DNA from: Corallincola platygyrae
GTDB lineage: Bacteria; Pseudomonadota; Gammaproteobacteria; Enterobacterales; Neiellaceae
Reading direction: 5' to 3'
DNA: 64,000 nt
Assembly (NCBI RefSeq): GCF_039544265.1
Contig: NZ_BAABLI010000017.1
Location: 251,640-315,639, forward strand
A program made the translations under genes and the position numbers. Within the stretch, counting starts at the first letter, position 1; every line of letters starts with the position of its first letter. The notes under the pieces are model-generated. The model had not been told where the DNA came from. It ran no database searches and saw nothing but the letters and a program-made list of their open reading frames with translations. Shown piece by piece: positions 50,938-60,461 of the stretch.

Positions 50938-52260
50938 TCACGCCTGCTTTTTTAGTTTGGCGTAATAGAAACCATCCATATCCTGTTCACCGGGTAATAG
51001 TTGCCAACCGGGTGATTCGGCGGTATCCGCTTCATTCAGTGGTACATGTTCCGCGTCACTATGGGTGGCGAGAAAGCTTGCTATCTGTTCGCGGTTCTCT
51101 TCAGGAAGCACTGAGCAGGTGGCGTACAGCAGGGTTCCACCGGCCTTTAGTTGCGCCCACATTGCATTCAGAATATCTCGCTGTAGATCGGCCAGTGCTT
51201 GAATATCGGAATCTCGTCGCAACCACTTGATGTCTGGGTGACGACGGATAACACCAGTGGCAGAGCAGGGCGCATCGACAAGAATACGGTCAAATTGTGG
51301 GCCATTCCACCAGCTTTCCGGTTGGGCGGCATCGCCGCAGATCACCTTGGCTTCAATGCCTAAACGGGCCAGGTTTTCATGCACCCGCTTTAAACGTGTC
51401 TGCTCAAGATCTACCGCGACCAACTGTGCCAGCTCGGGGCAATATTCTCCGATATGCGCAGTTTTACCACCGGGTGCCGCACAGGCATCCAGTATCTGTT
51501 CGCCAGGTTGTGGGTCCAGTAATGCTGCCGCAAACTGGGGGGCGCCATCCTGTACCGAGACGTCGCCATCAGCAAATCCAGGCAGGGCGAACACATCTTT
51601 TGCCGCTGCCAGTTGGATGGCGCCAGATTTGAGAGGAGGCTTTGCTTCAATCTCTGCTTCAGATAAACGCTCAGCGTATTCCTGAGCTGAGTTTTTTTGC
51701 TGATTAGGGCGCAACCACATTGGTGCCGCCAGGTCATTTGCCTCGGCGATCGCCTGCCAGTTATCGGGATAGTGCTGTTGCAGTCGTTTCAGTAACCACC
51801 CAGGGTGGTTGAATTTCACCGGATCAGCTGACTGAGACAGTTTGCTTTGTAACGCCTCGGATTGACGCTGATAGTTCCTTAATATGGCATTCACCAACCC
51901 TTTAAGTCGAGGCTGCTTGAGCTTGACCACGGCCGCCACGGTTTCTGCCACTGCGGCATGTTCTGGAATCCGCATGGACGTGAGTTGATACACGCCAACC
52001 ATCAGCAGGAAATGCACCGCTCGCTGCTTGTTGGGGAGTTTTTTCTCCAGCAGCTGACTCACCAGAAAATCGAGTGATGGTAGTTGTCTCAGTACGCCAT
52101 AACAAAGCTGCTGAAGTAGCGCCTTGTCTCGTCCGTCTCGGACTTTTTCCTGCTGAGCAGGCAACACTTGTGACAGCGACTGACCTTTGTCTACCACCTG
52201 ATGCAGTATGGTTGCTGCCAGGGCTCTTAGGTTTGGCGTTTTTGTTTTGGGCTGATTCAT
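50938..52260 (-). CDS. rsmB: 16S rRNA (cytosine967-C5)-methyltransferase
   Basis: RsmB (Sun) makes m5C967 in 16S rRNA. The N-terminal NusB-like RNA-binding domain (about 5-140) leads into a methyltransferase with SAM motif DACAAPGGKTAHI, PCSATGVIRRHPDIKWLR with the Pro-Cys motif IV, and the catalytic Cys in LLYATCSVLPEEN. I choose the ATG at 52258-52260 (440 residues, family-like start). A GTG at 52282-52284, directly after the fmt stop, would add eight residues. Translation is probably coupled to fmt. Confidence 0.95.
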   Translation of the reverse strand: MNQPKTKTPNLRALAATILHQVVDKGQSLSQVLPAQQEKVRDGRDKALLQQLCYGVLRQLPSLDFLVSQLLEKKLPNKQRAVHFLLMVGVYQLTSMRIPEHAAVAETVAAVVKLKQPRLKGLVNAILRNYQRQSEALQSKLSQSADPVKFNHPGWLLKRLQQHYPDNWQAIAEANDLAAPMWLRPNQQKNSAQEYAERLSEAEIEAKPPLKSGAIQLAAAKDVFALPGFADGDVSVQDGAPQFAAALLDPQPGEQILDACAAPGGKTAHIGEYCPELAQLVAVDLEQTRLKRVHENLARLGIEAKVICGDAAQPESWWNGPQFDRILVDAPCSATGVIRRHPDIKWLRRDSDIQALADLQRDILNAMWAQLKAGGTLLYATCSVLPEENREQIASFLATHSDAEHVPLNEADTAESPGWQLLPGEQDMDGFYYAKLKKQA

Positions 52261-52284
52261 GGGCTTGTTCACGAGTGAGGTCAC

Positions 52285-53238
52285 CTAGCTGCCCAGCACT
52301 ACGCCGGGCTCAAACCAGTCTTTGCGGGCATTAAGGATATCTGATGCGGGCAATGCTTTTTTGCCGGGTAGTTGTAGTTGGGTAAGTAAGATCGCACCTT
52401 CTGCTGTGGCCACCAGTATTCCCGCGGCATCCGCCTGCAAAATCGTTCCTGGCGCGGCATTTTCAGATTCATTGGCCACAACGGACATGCCGTGAACCTT
52501 CACGATCTTATCCTGCACCTGCATATAGCTGCCTGGCCAGGGGGTAAAAGCGCGCCTGTGTTGGTCTATCACCTTGGCGGGTAGCGCCCAGTCGATTTCA
52601 CCCTCAGCTTTGCTGAGCTTTTTAGCGTAGGTTGCCTGTGTATCGTCTTGTTTCTCTGGCGTCGCAGTACCTGCTGCCAGCATAGCCAATGTCTCTAGCA
52701 TACCTCGAGGGCCCAGGTCAGCCAGCTTTTCATACAGAGAAGCGCTGGTCGTGTCACTTTCAATAGGACAGCTGACCTTTAACAGCATATCGCCCGTGTC
52801 CAGCCCTGCGTCCATCTGCATAATGGTGACACCGGTTTCGCTGTCTCCCGCCCAGATCGCACGTTGTATTGGTGCTGCGCCTCGCCACTTAGGCAGCAGT
52901 GAGCCATGAACATTGATGCACCCCAGCTTAGGAGTGTCCAACACGGACTGAGGAAGCAGTAAGCCATAGGCGACAACGACCATGATATCTGCGTTTAACT
53001 CAGCCAGTTGGTCAACGTCGGCTTGCTGTTTAAAGTTCTCAGGCTGATAGATGGTGAGACCGTTCTCTTGGGCAAGCTGTTTTACTGCACTGGCTTGTAA
53101 CTTCTTACCTCGCCCTGCTGGGCGGTCAGGTTGAGTGTAAACCCCCACTATCTGGTGAGAGCTTTCAATCAGCGCGGTGAGATGCCGCGCGGCAAAATCC
53201 GGAGTACCGGCAAAAACAATGCGGAGGGGTTGTGACAC
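52285..53238 (-). CDS. fmt: methionyl-tRNA formyltransferase
   Basis: Fmt formylates initiator Met-tRNA with 10-formyltetrahydrofolate. The 317 residues include the N-terminal FAGTPDFAARHLTAL, the folate-binding and catalytic block GCINVHGSLLPKWRGAAPIQRAI with Asn and His, and Asp in the downstream ITIMQMDAGLDTGDML (here VTIMQMDAGLDTG). The C-terminal tRNA-binding domain is complete. It is 12 bases downstream of def, so the enzymes that add and remove the formyl group share an operon. Confidence 0.98.
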   Translation of the reverse strand: MSQPLRIVFAGTPDFAARHLTALIESSHQIVGVYTQPDRPAGRGKKLQASAVKQLAQENGLTIYQPENFKQQADVDQLAELNADIMVVVAYGLLLPQSVLDTPKLGCINVHGSLLPKWRGAAPIQRAIWAGDSETGVTIMQMDAGLDTGDMLLKVSCPIESDTTSASLYEKLADLGPRGMLETLAMLAAGTATPEKQDDTQATYAKKLSKAEGEIDWALPAKVIDQHRRAFTPWPGSYMQVQDKIVKVHGMSVVANESENAAPGTILQADAAGILVATAEGAILLTQLQLPGKKALPASDILNARKDWFEPGVVLGS

Positions 53239-53250
53239 TTTGACCTCAAA

Positions 53251-53766
53251 TCAGGAAGCGGCGCGTGCCGCGAGCTTGGCTTCTTTTTCCAGCTTCTTGC
53301 GAATGCGCTGACGCTTCAATGGCGACAGGTAATCGATAAACAGCTTGCCTTGCAGGTGATCCAATTCATGTTGAATACAGATGGCCAGCAAACCTTCAGC
53401 TTCCAATTTGAACGGGTTGCCATCCTGATCAAGCGCTTCGACCGTGACGTGTGTTGCTCGGTCAACCGAGGCGTTGGCACCAGGCACAGACAAGCAGCCT
53501 TCTTCATTACAGGACTGTCCTTCGCGAGCAATAATCTTTGGATTAATAAAGACGCGTGGTTCGTCACCGTTTTCAGAGACATCCATGACTACGATCTGTT
53601 TGTGAATGTTGACTTGGGTCGCAGCAAGGCCGACGCCGTTCTCGTCTCGCATAGTTTCGAACATGTCATCGACAATTTTGCGAACTTCGTCGTTGACCTC
53701 TTGCACCGGTGACGCTACGGTGCGAAGACGTTCGTCAGGAAAATGAAGGACTTCTAAAACCGCCAT
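53251..53766 (-). CDS. def: peptide deformylase
   Basis: Def is a metallo-hydrolase that removes the N-formyl group from new proteins. All three motifs are present in its 171 residues: GVGLAATQ (motif I), EEGCLSVPG (motif II, Cys ligand) and QHELDHLQGKLFID (motif III, HExxH-type with two His ligands). It begins the def-fmt-rsmB run and is divergent from the LysM gene across a gap of about 127 bases. Confidence 0.98.
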   Translation of the reverse strand: MAVLEVLHFPDERLRTVASPVQEVNDEVRKIVDDMFETMRDENGVGLAATQVNIHKQIVVMDVSENGDEPRVFINPKIIAREGQSCNEEGCLSVPGANASVDRATHVTVEALDQDGNPFKLEAEGLLAICIQHELDHLQGKLFIDYLSPLKRQRIRKKLEKEAKLAARAAS

Positions 53767-53893
53767 GGTATTGGGACTCTTTTTTGACTGATAATAGTTC
53801 TGTGGTTGCCATGCAGATATTCTAGCCAGTCATGGCCGGGAAAAACAGCATGGTCTTAGTATGAAGACAAATAACAACAAGGAAGGTTTCCGC

Positions 53894-54991
53894 GTGAAAA
53901 CAAGACTGCTTGCCTTGGTTGCGGGACTTACTCTAGTTATCACGGCGGCATTTGCCACCGAGATTGAACTAAACCCCGACTATCCCGAAACTTATATTGT
54001 TCAGAAGGGCGATACACTTTGGGATATTTCGTCCATGTTCCTGAAAACGCCTTGGCTATGGCCAAAGTTGTGGCAGGCGAATCCGCAGATTGAAAACCCT
54101 CACCTGATCTATCCGGGTGATGAGTTGAAGCTAGTGTGGATTAATGAGCAGCCAAAACTGGTTAAGTCGAAGCCTTCTTCTACCCGTATTGTTAAATTGG
54201 GACCCAAGGTTCGAACCAGTGAGCCGAAAGCCCCGATCCCAACGATTCCTTTGAAAGAGATCCGCCCATTCCTTGTGTATGAGCAGCTTTTAACGGAAGA
54301 AGACCTGGAGAAGCTGCCGTATGTACTGGGGACCAATGACCAAACTACGCGTTCTGCCCATCCACAGACTATGTACGCCAAAGGTGTTGATGCTCCGCAG
54401 GGACAACTGTTCGGTATCTATCGTCCAGGTAATGCCTTGATTCATCCCGAAACAGAAGAGATGTTGGGTTACGAGGCAAAGTTAGTGGCGATTGCTAAAT
54501 CAATGCCTGCCGGTAACTTTACCAAACTCGAAATTCTTGAGAGTAAGTACGAGATCCGTAATGGCGATAAGTTGATGCCAGTACTTGAGAAGGAAGTGCT
54601 GCCGGCATTCTTTGAGCCTCACGAGCCAAGTCGTCTGGTTAAAGGGCATGTGATCCACACTGCGAACTACTCCAATTATGTTGGTAAGTATGATGTGATC
54701 GCATTGAGTGTTGGTGCTGAGCAGAATATCGAGCCGGGCCATGTGCTGGCTATCATGCAGCCAGGGGTAATGATGCACGATTCGCCACCAGATCGTCCTG
54801 CTTATGAGGAAGATGCTAACGCGATCGAGAAGTTAGCCATCGAGTGGGGCGATGAAGAGGTGGTTGTCCAGCTCCCGGATGAGCGTATCGGAGAGGCATT
54901 GGTGTTCCGTGTTTATGACAAGGTAAGCTACGCATTGATTATGCGTTCAGTCAAGCCAACCAAAAAACTGGATATTGTTACCAACCCATAG
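53894..54991 (+). CDS. exported LysM-domain peptidoglycan-binding protein
   Basis: The GTG at 53894 follows AAGGAAGG by seven bases and starts a good signal peptide (VKTRLLALVAGLTLVITAAFA). An ATG 33 bases earlier has no ribosome site. The 365-residue protein has one LysM domain just after the signal (YIVQKGDTLWDISSMFLKTP ... NPHLIYPGDEL). The remaining 270 residues have no repeat I recognise. The same gene sits before dprA in Shewanella and Vibrio relatives. It probably binds cell wall; its enzymatic role is unknown. Confidence 0.88.
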   Translation: MKTRLLALVAGLTLVITAAFATEIELNPDYPETYIVQKGDTLWDISSMFLKTPWLWPKLWQANPQIENPHLIYPGDELKLVWINEQPKLVKSKPSSTRIVKLGPKVRTSEPKAPIPTIPLKEIRPFLVYEQLLTEEDLEKLPYVLGTNDQTTRSAHPQTMYAKGVDAPQGQLFGIYRPGNALIHPETEEMLGYEAKLVAIAKSMPAGNFTKLEILESKYEIRNGDKLMPVLEKEVLPAFFEPHEPSRLVKGHVIHTANYSNYVGKYDVIALSVGAEQNIEPGHVLAIMQPGVMMHDSPPDRPAYEEDANAIEKLAIEWGDEEVVVQLPDERIGEALVFRVYDKVSYALIMRSVKPTKKLDIVTNP

Positions 54992-55002
54992 GACAGCACC
55001 TC

Positions 55003-56088
55003 ATGCGCCAGCCAATCTCAAATGTGGAGCGTTGGTTGGTGTTGTCCCAACTCCCAAGATTTGGCGGCCGTCGTGCCGCCAAACTCATTTCTGAATACTC
55101 AATTGAACAGCTGTTTCAAGTGCCCGCTAGCGCGTTACCGATTAGTGATTCACAACGCAGGGTATTTACACAGCCAGACTGGCGCCTTATTGATAGCGCT
55201 TTGGCCTGGGCTGAGCAGTTTGCCTGCCATCTTGTGTCCCTAAGTTGTGAAAGTTACCCGCCTTTGCTCAGAGAGATACCCGATCCTCCGATGTTGCTTT
55301 TTGTCGGTGGTAACAAGACCTTGCTTTCGTCCCCTCAACTGGCGGTTGTTGGCAGCCGGAACGCTTCGCCTGCTCAGCATGCTAATACCGAAGCTATCGT
55401 AAAGCCTATCGCCGAAGCAGGTATGTGCATCACCAGTGGTTTGGCAAGAGGTATTGATGGGGTGGCACACAAAGCAGCGCTGGCTGCAGGCGGGAAAACC
55501 TTGGCAGTTATGGCGACAGGTCCTGATCGGATCTACCCATCAGCACACAGAGAACTGGCACACCGAATCGTGGACCAGGGGGGCGCTTTGGTCACGGAGT
55601 TCCACCCGGGTACCGCGCCTTATCGGGGCAACTTCCCAAAACGTAATCGTATCGTCAGCGGTATGTCTCTGGGAACCCTGGTTGTCGCCGCAGGGATGAA
55701 AAGTGGATCTCTGATAACCGCCCGACTGGCCACTGAACAGGGGCGGGATGTATTTGCCATTCCTGGAGCGATGAGTGATCCAAATGTAGAGGGGTGTCAC
55801 TATTTAATAAAAAATGGAGCTAAATTGGTCACTTCTCCGGTCGATATAGTAGAAGAAGTGATGGCAGGGCATGTGATGCCTGCCGAAGAAGTGAAACAAA
55901 CAAAATTGCCAACACGCGGTTTGTTGGATAGTGTAGGAGATGAAGCAACTTCAATTGATCAGATAGTGGACCGCAGTGGTCAGCCGATCAATACCGTGAT
56001 GCAGCAGCTGGTTCTGCTGGAGATTCAAGGGGAAGTTGCTGTTGTTCCAGGTGGTTACCAGCGAGTGAGGAGGACCGGTTATGTTTGA
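55003..56088 (+). CDS. dprA: DNA-processing protein DprA (Smf)
   Basis: DprA protects incoming single-stranded DNA and loads RecA during natural transformation. The 361 residues have an N-terminal helical domain, the Rossmann-like core (VGSRNASPAQHANTE, ITSGLARGIDGVAHKAAL, GNFPKRNRIVSGMS, GSLITARLATEQGRDVFAIPG) and a C-terminal winged-helix domain. It overlaps smg by eight bases. Presence does not prove competence; no pilus gene is here. Confidence 0.96.
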   Translation: MRQPISNVERWLVLSQLPRFGGRRAAKLISEYSIEQLFQVPASALPISDSQRRVFTQPDWRLIDSALAWAEQFACHLVSLSCESYPPLLREIPDPPMLLFVGGNKTLLSSPQLAVVGSRNASPAQHANTEAIVKPIAEAGMCITSGLARGIDGVAHKAALAAGGKTLAVMATGPDRIYPSAHRELAHRIVDQGGALVTEFHPGTAPYRGNFPKRNRIVSGMSLGTLVVAAGMKSGSLITARLATEQGRDVFAIPGAMSDPNVEGCHYLIKNGAKLVTSPVDIVEEVMAGHVMPAEEVKQTKLPTRGLLDSVGDEATSIDQIVDRSGQPINTVMQQLVLLEIQGEVAVVPGGYQRVRRTGYV

Positions 56089-56554
56089 TATCCTCATGTA
56101 TCTTTTTGAGAATTACATCCACAGTGATGTAGAAGTGATGGTTGACCATGAAGAACTGACTTCTGAGTTAACCCGTGCCGGTTTCAGGCATGATGAAATT
56201 TCGAAAGCATTAAGCTGGTTGGAAGGTCTTGCTGATCTGCAGGACAGCGACCGACATCCGTACCTTATATCAAGCGATGCAATCTCAACCCGTGTGTTTA
56301 CTGCGGAGGAGTCAAAGCGCCTTGACGCGGAGTGTCGCGGTTTCTTGATGTTCCTTGAAAGCATTCAGGTGCTGGATATGGAAACCCGAGAAATGGTGAT
56401 CGACCGTGTTATGGAGTTAGACATTGAGTGTATCGACCTAGAAGATCTCAAGTGGGTTGTGCTGATGGTGCTGTTTAATGTGCCTGGTCGAGAAGGCGCC
56501 TACTCCCAGATGGAAGATCTGGTGTTTGAGGTCAATGAAGGATTCCTGCATTGA
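56081..56554 (+). CDS. smg: DUF494 family protein Smg
   Basis: This small acidic protein of 157 residues begins MFDILMYLFENYIH, the family hallmark, with WLEGL and a C-terminal LKWVVLMVLFNVPG block. It almost always lies next to dprA, and its function is not established. Its start overlaps the dprA end by eight bases. Confidence 0.95.
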   Translation: MFDILMYLFENYIHSDVEVMVDHEELTSELTRAGFRHDEISKALSWLEGLADLQDSDRHPYLISSDAISTRVFTAEESKRLDAECRGFLMFLESIQVLDMETREMVIDRVMELDIECIDLEDLKWVVLMVLFNVPGREGAYSQMEDLVFEVNEGFLH

Positions 56555-56581
56555 TCCATCGCTAGGGCTAAGATAAACGCC

Positions 56582-57142
56582 ATGGTGAAAATCGATTCTA
56601 ATCTGTTTAGTGCACCACAGGGTGCACTCGAACACGCTGAAAGGTGCCCCGAATGCGGGGCGTCTTTGGTTTTGCGTGGCAGCAGTTCCGGCCCTTTCTG
56701 GGGCTGCGAAAACTACCCTAAATGTGAATACAGCCGTCCTACCCACGCGCATGAACATCGTATCGAGCGAGAACTTGATATGCCTTGTCCCGAGTGCTCA
56801 AAGCCATTAGCGCTGAAGCAGGGACGATATGGCTTTTTCATTGGGTGTACCGGTTTTCCTGACTGCCATTATCATACGCAACTGGAATCACCAGATGATA
56901 CCGGCATCCCTTGCCCTAAATGCAAAACCGGTGAGCTAATCCAGCGCAATAATAGATATGGTAAGACTTTTTACGCCTGCAACGGGTATCCCAAGTGCCA
57001 GTTTGCGGTAAATCATCCGCCACAAAAGGGGACGTGCGAGTTTTGTGGTTTTGAATTGTTGGTCGAACGAAAGTTGGCGTCTGGGCGCCAGCTTCAATGT
57101 GCCAATAAGAAGTGTGGTAAGAAGCAGAGTATGCCGAAGTAA
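56582..57142 (+). CDS. yrdD: topoisomerase-type C4 zinc-finger protein YrdD
   Basis: The 186 residues are four Cys4 zinc fingers of the kind found at the C-terminus of topoisomerase I, with no catalytic domain: CPECGASL...CENYPKC, CPECSKPL...CTGFPDC, CPKCKTGEL...CNGYPKC and CEFCGFEL...CANKKC. It probably binds single-stranded DNA. E. coli has the same gene in the tsaC-yrdD-smg-dprA cluster. Confidence 0.94.
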   Translation: MVKIDSNLFSAPQGALEHAERCPECGASLVLRGSSSGPFWGCENYPKCEYSRPTHAHEHRIERELDMPCPECSKPLALKQGRYGFFIGCTGFPDCHYHTQLESPDDTGIPCPKCKTGELIQRNNRYGKTFYACNGYPKCQFAVNHPPQKGTCEFCGFELLVERKLASGRQLQCANKKCGKKQSMPK

Positions 57143-57155
57143 TTCGGCATTCCCT

Positions 57156-58292
57156 TTAAAGCATCTCGGCTGAGGCTTGATGAAGGCCTGGGAAGTCCTC
57201 TTTCGCAAGCAACTTCAATAACGTGTCAACACGCTGCTTCAATTGCTGCTTATCTTTGCCTGCAACGTTGATATGGCCCATCTTACGTCCGCTGCGCTTC
57301 TCTTTTTCGTACCAGTGCAGATGCACACCCTCTATGGCGTGGATCTGCACTGGAATGTTATCCGTCCCGATCACATTCACCATGGCGGTAGCTTCCACCA
57401 ATGATGTATCACCAATAGGTAGTCCGGTTACTGCGCGCAGGTGGTTCTCAAACTGACACACGTCGGCACCCTGCTGGGTCCAGTGGCCAGAATTGTGTAC
57501 ACGAGGGGCGATTTCATTTACCAGCAGCTTGCCCTTAACATCGAAGAATTCAATGGCCAGCACGCCCACATAATTCAATTTATTGGATAGTTTTTCGAAT
57601 GCTTCGACGGCCTGTTTTTGCAGGGCTTCGGCATCGGTAAGTGCCACCGACAGACTCAAAATGCCACTCTCATGGTGGTTTTGGGTCAGCGGATAGACTT
57701 TGATGGCACCATCTTTTCCGCGCGCTCCGATCACTGATACTTCGCGGTCAAACGGGATCCAAGCCTCGGCAACGATGGATTGCTCGTCGCGGCTTTCAGC
57801 CAGAAACGCTTCTATCTCTTGCCAAACCTGCGGCATTTCCTGTGCTGTCTTCAAGCGCCATTGACCCTTACCGTCATAGCCTTCAAGTGCACTTTTCAGC
57901 ACCAGTGGTAGACCGATTTTATCTATGGCGTCTTCTAAATCTGTTTCGGTATTAACAACGTGGTAGGTGGCATTGGGGACGCCTGCATTATCTAACAGCT
58001 GTTTCTCCAAGCGACGGTCGCCACCGATGCGAATCGCTTCAGCGCCAGGAAGGAACTTCCCGCTGGCCTGGCATACTTCGAGAATATCTTGTGGGATGTG
58101 CTCGAACTCTGCAGTCACTACATCGCAGGAGTTCAATCCAGTCGCAAGATCCTGCTGATAGTTTTCAAGTGTCAGCGGGTGAACGACTGTGTGTGTACGT
58201 ACATCATAAGCACGAACCGTTAAGCCCAAAGGAGCGCCAGCAAGGGACATCATGCGAGCCAACTGGCCCGCGCCCAATACCAATACCTGCAT
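57156..58292 (-). CDS. purK: N5-carboxyaminoimidazole ribonucleotide synthase PurK
   Basis: PurK is an ATP-grasp enzyme that carboxylates aminoimidazole ribonucleotide with bicarbonate in purine synthesis. The 378 residues start MQVLVLGAGQLARMMSLAG and have ATP-grasp blocks LPLVLKSALEGYDGKGQW, EAWIPFDREVSVIGAR and the metal-binding EFFDVKGKLLVNEIAPRVHNSGHWT. It follows purE by six bases. Confidence 0.97.
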   Translation of the reverse strand: MQVLVLGAGQLARMMSLAGAPLGLTVRAYDVRTHTVVHPLTLENYQQDLATGLNSCDVVTAEFEHIPQDILEVCQASGKFLPGAEAIRIGGDRRLEKQLLDNAGVPNATYHVVNTETDLEDAIDKIGLPLVLKSALEGYDGKGQWRLKTAQEMPQVWQEIEAFLAESRDEQSIVAEAWIPFDREVSVIGARGKDGAIKVYPLTQNHHESGILSLSVALTDAEALQKQAVEAFEKLSNKLNYVGVLAIEFFDVKGKLLVNEIAPRVHNSGHWTQQGADVCQFENHLRAVTGLPIGDTSLVEATAMVNVIGTDNIPVQIHAIEGVHLHWYEKEKRSGRKMGHINVAGKDKQQLKQRVDTLLKLLAKEDFPGLHQASAEML

Positions 58293-58298
58293 ACCTGT

Positions 58299-58784
58299 TT
58301 AGTCCTCAGATGGATCCGGCTGACTTAATACCGTGTCTGTTTGTTGTTGGCGGAAGGCGTCAACCTTTGCCATTACCTCTGGTTCGAAAGCACCAATAAT
58401 CTGTGCTGCCAGCAAACCCGCATTGGCAGCACCGGCATCGCCAATGGCAAGGGTACCTACCGCGACGCCTTTAGGCATCTGAACGATAGAAAGTAGTGAG
58501 TCGATACCTTTCAACATACGGCTTTGTACGGGTACGCCCAGAACCGGCAAACTGGTAAAGGCTGCGCACATGCCAGGGAGGTGTGCGGCTCCGCCAGCGC
58601 CACCGATGATGACTTTGATGCCACGCTCTTTAGCACTTCCAGCATACTCAGCCAGCAGGTGAGGGGTGCGATGTGCGGACACAACTTTGGTTTCATAACT
58701 GATGCCAAAACGGTCCAGCATCTCTGCGGCGTGTTGCATGGTGGGCCAATCGGATTTCGAGCCCATAATGATGCCAACTTGCAT
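58299..58784 (-). CDS. purE: N5-carboxyaminoimidazole ribonucleotide mutase PurE
   Basis: PurE class I mutase moves the carboxyl group from N5 to C4 of the imidazole. The 161 residues contain GIIMGSKSDWPTMQHA, the active-site His in VVSAHRTPHLL, and GGAGGAAHLPGMCAAFTSLPVLGVPV. purEK is divergent from tsaC across about 180 bases, where I saw no PurR box clear enough to call. Confidence 0.97.
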   Translation of the reverse strand: MQVGIIMGSKSDWPTMQHAAEMLDRFGISYETKVVSAHRTPHLLAEYAGSAKERGIKVIIGGAGGAAHLPGMCAAFTSLPVLGVPVQSRMLKGIDSLLSIVQMPKGVAVGTLAIGDAGAANAGLLAAQIIGAFEPEVMAKVDAFRQQQTDTVLSQPDPSED

Positions 58785-58965
58785 TGGATCTCCTGCTTGC
58801 GGTATTAAAGTGCGGTAAAAGATGGCGAATTATAGCGCTTTAACTCGATAAGTTGAATTTGCGTACTCAGGTTGTGGTTATTGGACCATAGGTTTGGTGG
58901 TCGATGACCGAGTTGTTGATGACGATTACGCGGGGGATACGGGAAATAGAGGCTTACCGACAGCG

Positions 58966-59517
58966 ATGTATAGCGACGCATTACTAGCGCTGCAACAGCA
59001 GCAACTTATAGCTTACCCAACCGAAGCGGTGTTTGGTCTGGGCTGCGACCCTGACAGCGAGGCGGCAGTGAACAAACTGCTGGAGCTTAAGCAACGCCCG
59101 ATAGAAAAAGGCCTGATCCTGGTGGCGGCGTCTGTTGAGCAGCTTACCGATTATATTGCCCTGGACACATTGGATGAGCAGCAGTGGAAACGAATCGAAG
59201 CCTCTTGGCCTGGTCCTAATACTTGGGTCATCCCAAAGCAGGTCGGGGTGCCTGAATGGCTGAGTGGCAAATTTGACTCGCTGGCGGTGCGAGTCAGCGC
59301 CCACCCTGTCGTGCAGGAGCTATGTCTGGCCTATGGCAAACCTATTGTGTCGACCAGTGCCAATTTAACCGGTGAACCACCTTGCCGGACTTACACTGAA
59401 GTAAAAGCCCAACTGGGCGACCGCTTAGGTGCTATTGTTGATGCGCCCTGTGGCCCTTCGTCTAACCCGACGCAGATCCGTGATGCGTTGACCAATCAAG
59501 TGCTTCGCCCCAGCTAA
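58966..59517 (+). CDS. tsaC: threonylcarbamoyl-AMP synthase TsaC
   Basis: TsaC makes threonylcarbamoyl-AMP for the t6A37 modification of ANN-decoding tRNAs. The 183 residues show the YrdC fold with LIAYPTEAVFGLGCDPDSE, LLELKQRPIEKGLILVAAS, WPGPNTWVIP and IVSTSANLTGEPPC. I choose the ATG at 58966, matching the family N-terminus. A TTG at 58894 would add 24 Asp- and Val-rich residues of no known use. hemF starts nine bases after the stop. Confidence 0.94.
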   Translation: MYSDALLALQQQQLIAYPTEAVFGLGCDPDSEAAVNKLLELKQRPIEKGLILVAASVEQLTDYIALDTLDEQQWKRIEASWPGPNTWVIPKQVGVPEWLSGKFDSLAVRVSAHPVVQELCLAYGKPIVSTSANLTGEPPCRTYTEVKAQLGDRLGAIVDAPCGPSSNPTQIRDALTNQVLRPS

Positions 59518-59526
59518 GGAGTATTC

Positions 59527-60459
59527 ATGAGCCGACCCGAAGTAGCGCCGGTAAAGCAGTTTCTGCTTCAACTACAAGAGGAAATTTGTCAGCAACTGGC
59601 TGACATGGATGGTGTAGCCAGCTTTAACGAGGATGCCTGGCAACGGGACGAGGCTACTGAATCCCTGGGTGGCGGCGGTCGCAGTCGCGTGCTGACGAAT
59701 GGCGCTGTATTCGAACAGGCGGGTGTTAACTTTTCTCATGTTACCGGGGCGCAGATGCCGGCATCGGCTACGGCCCATCGCCCCGAGTTGGCCGGGCGAC
59801 GTTTTGAAGCCTTGGGTGTTTCCCTCGTCGTGCATCCCAAAAACCCTCATGTGCCCACTTCCCATGCCAATGTGCGTTTTTTCATTGCAGAAAAAGAGGG
59901 CGAAGCGCCTATCTGGTGGTTTGGTGGTGGTTTCGATCTGACCCCTTTTTATCCTGTTGAGGAAGATGTGGTGCATTGGCATCAAACCGCCAGTGATCTT
60001 TGTCAGCCGTTTGGTGAAGAGGTCTATCCCAAATATAAAAAGTGGTGTGATGAATACTTCTATCTCAAACATCGTCAGGAGACCCGTGGCGTTGGTGGGC
60101 TGTTTTTTGATGATCTGAACGAATGGGGTTTTGACCGTTGCTTTGATTTTATGCGTGCTGTGGGTGAGGGCTATCTTGATGCTTATTTGCCTGTGGTTGA
60201 GAAGCGAAAGCATACCGAATACACCGAGCAGCAACGAGATTTCCAGCTGTATCGCCGTGGCCGTTATGTGGAGTTTAACTTGGTATTTGATCGGGGAACG
60301 CTATTTGGGTTGCAGACGGGTGGGCGTACAGAGTCGATCTTAATGTCTATGCCACCACTGGTGCGTTGGGAATATAACTGGCAACCCGAGCCTGACTCGC
60401 TCGAGTCCCGGTTATATGAGCGCTATTTGAAGCCGCAGCAATGGCTGCCAGCCAGCTAG
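59527..60459 (+). CDS. hemF: oxygen-dependent coproporphyrinogen III oxidase
   Basis: HemF converts coproporphyrinogen III to protoporphyrinogen IX with O2. The 310 residues hold the signature blocks GGGGRSRVLTNGAVFEQAGVNFSHV, HPKNPHVPTSHANVRFF, WWFGGGFDLTPFYP, KKWCDEYFYLKHRQETRGVGGLFFDD and YVEFNLVFDRGTLFGLQTGGRTESILMSMPP. AAGGAG precedes the ATG. With hemG it is the second haem-synthesis gene in the window, but in a separate operon. Confidence 0.97.
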   Translation: MSRPEVAPVKQFLLQLQEEICQQLADMDGVASFNEDAWQRDEATESLGGGGRSRVLTNGAVFEQAGVNFSHVTGAQMPASATAHRPELAGRRFEALGVSLVVHPKNPHVPTSHANVRFFIAEKEGEAPIWWFGGGFDLTPFYPVEEDVVHWHQTASDLCQPFGEEVYPKYKKWCDEYFYLKHRQETRGVGGLFFDDLNEWGFDRCFDFMRAVGEGYLDAYLPVVEKRKHTEYTEQQRDFQLYRRGRYVEFNLVFDRGTLFGLQTGGRTESILMSMPPLVRWEYNWQPEPDSLESRLYERYLKPQQWLPAS

Positions 60460-60461
60460 CG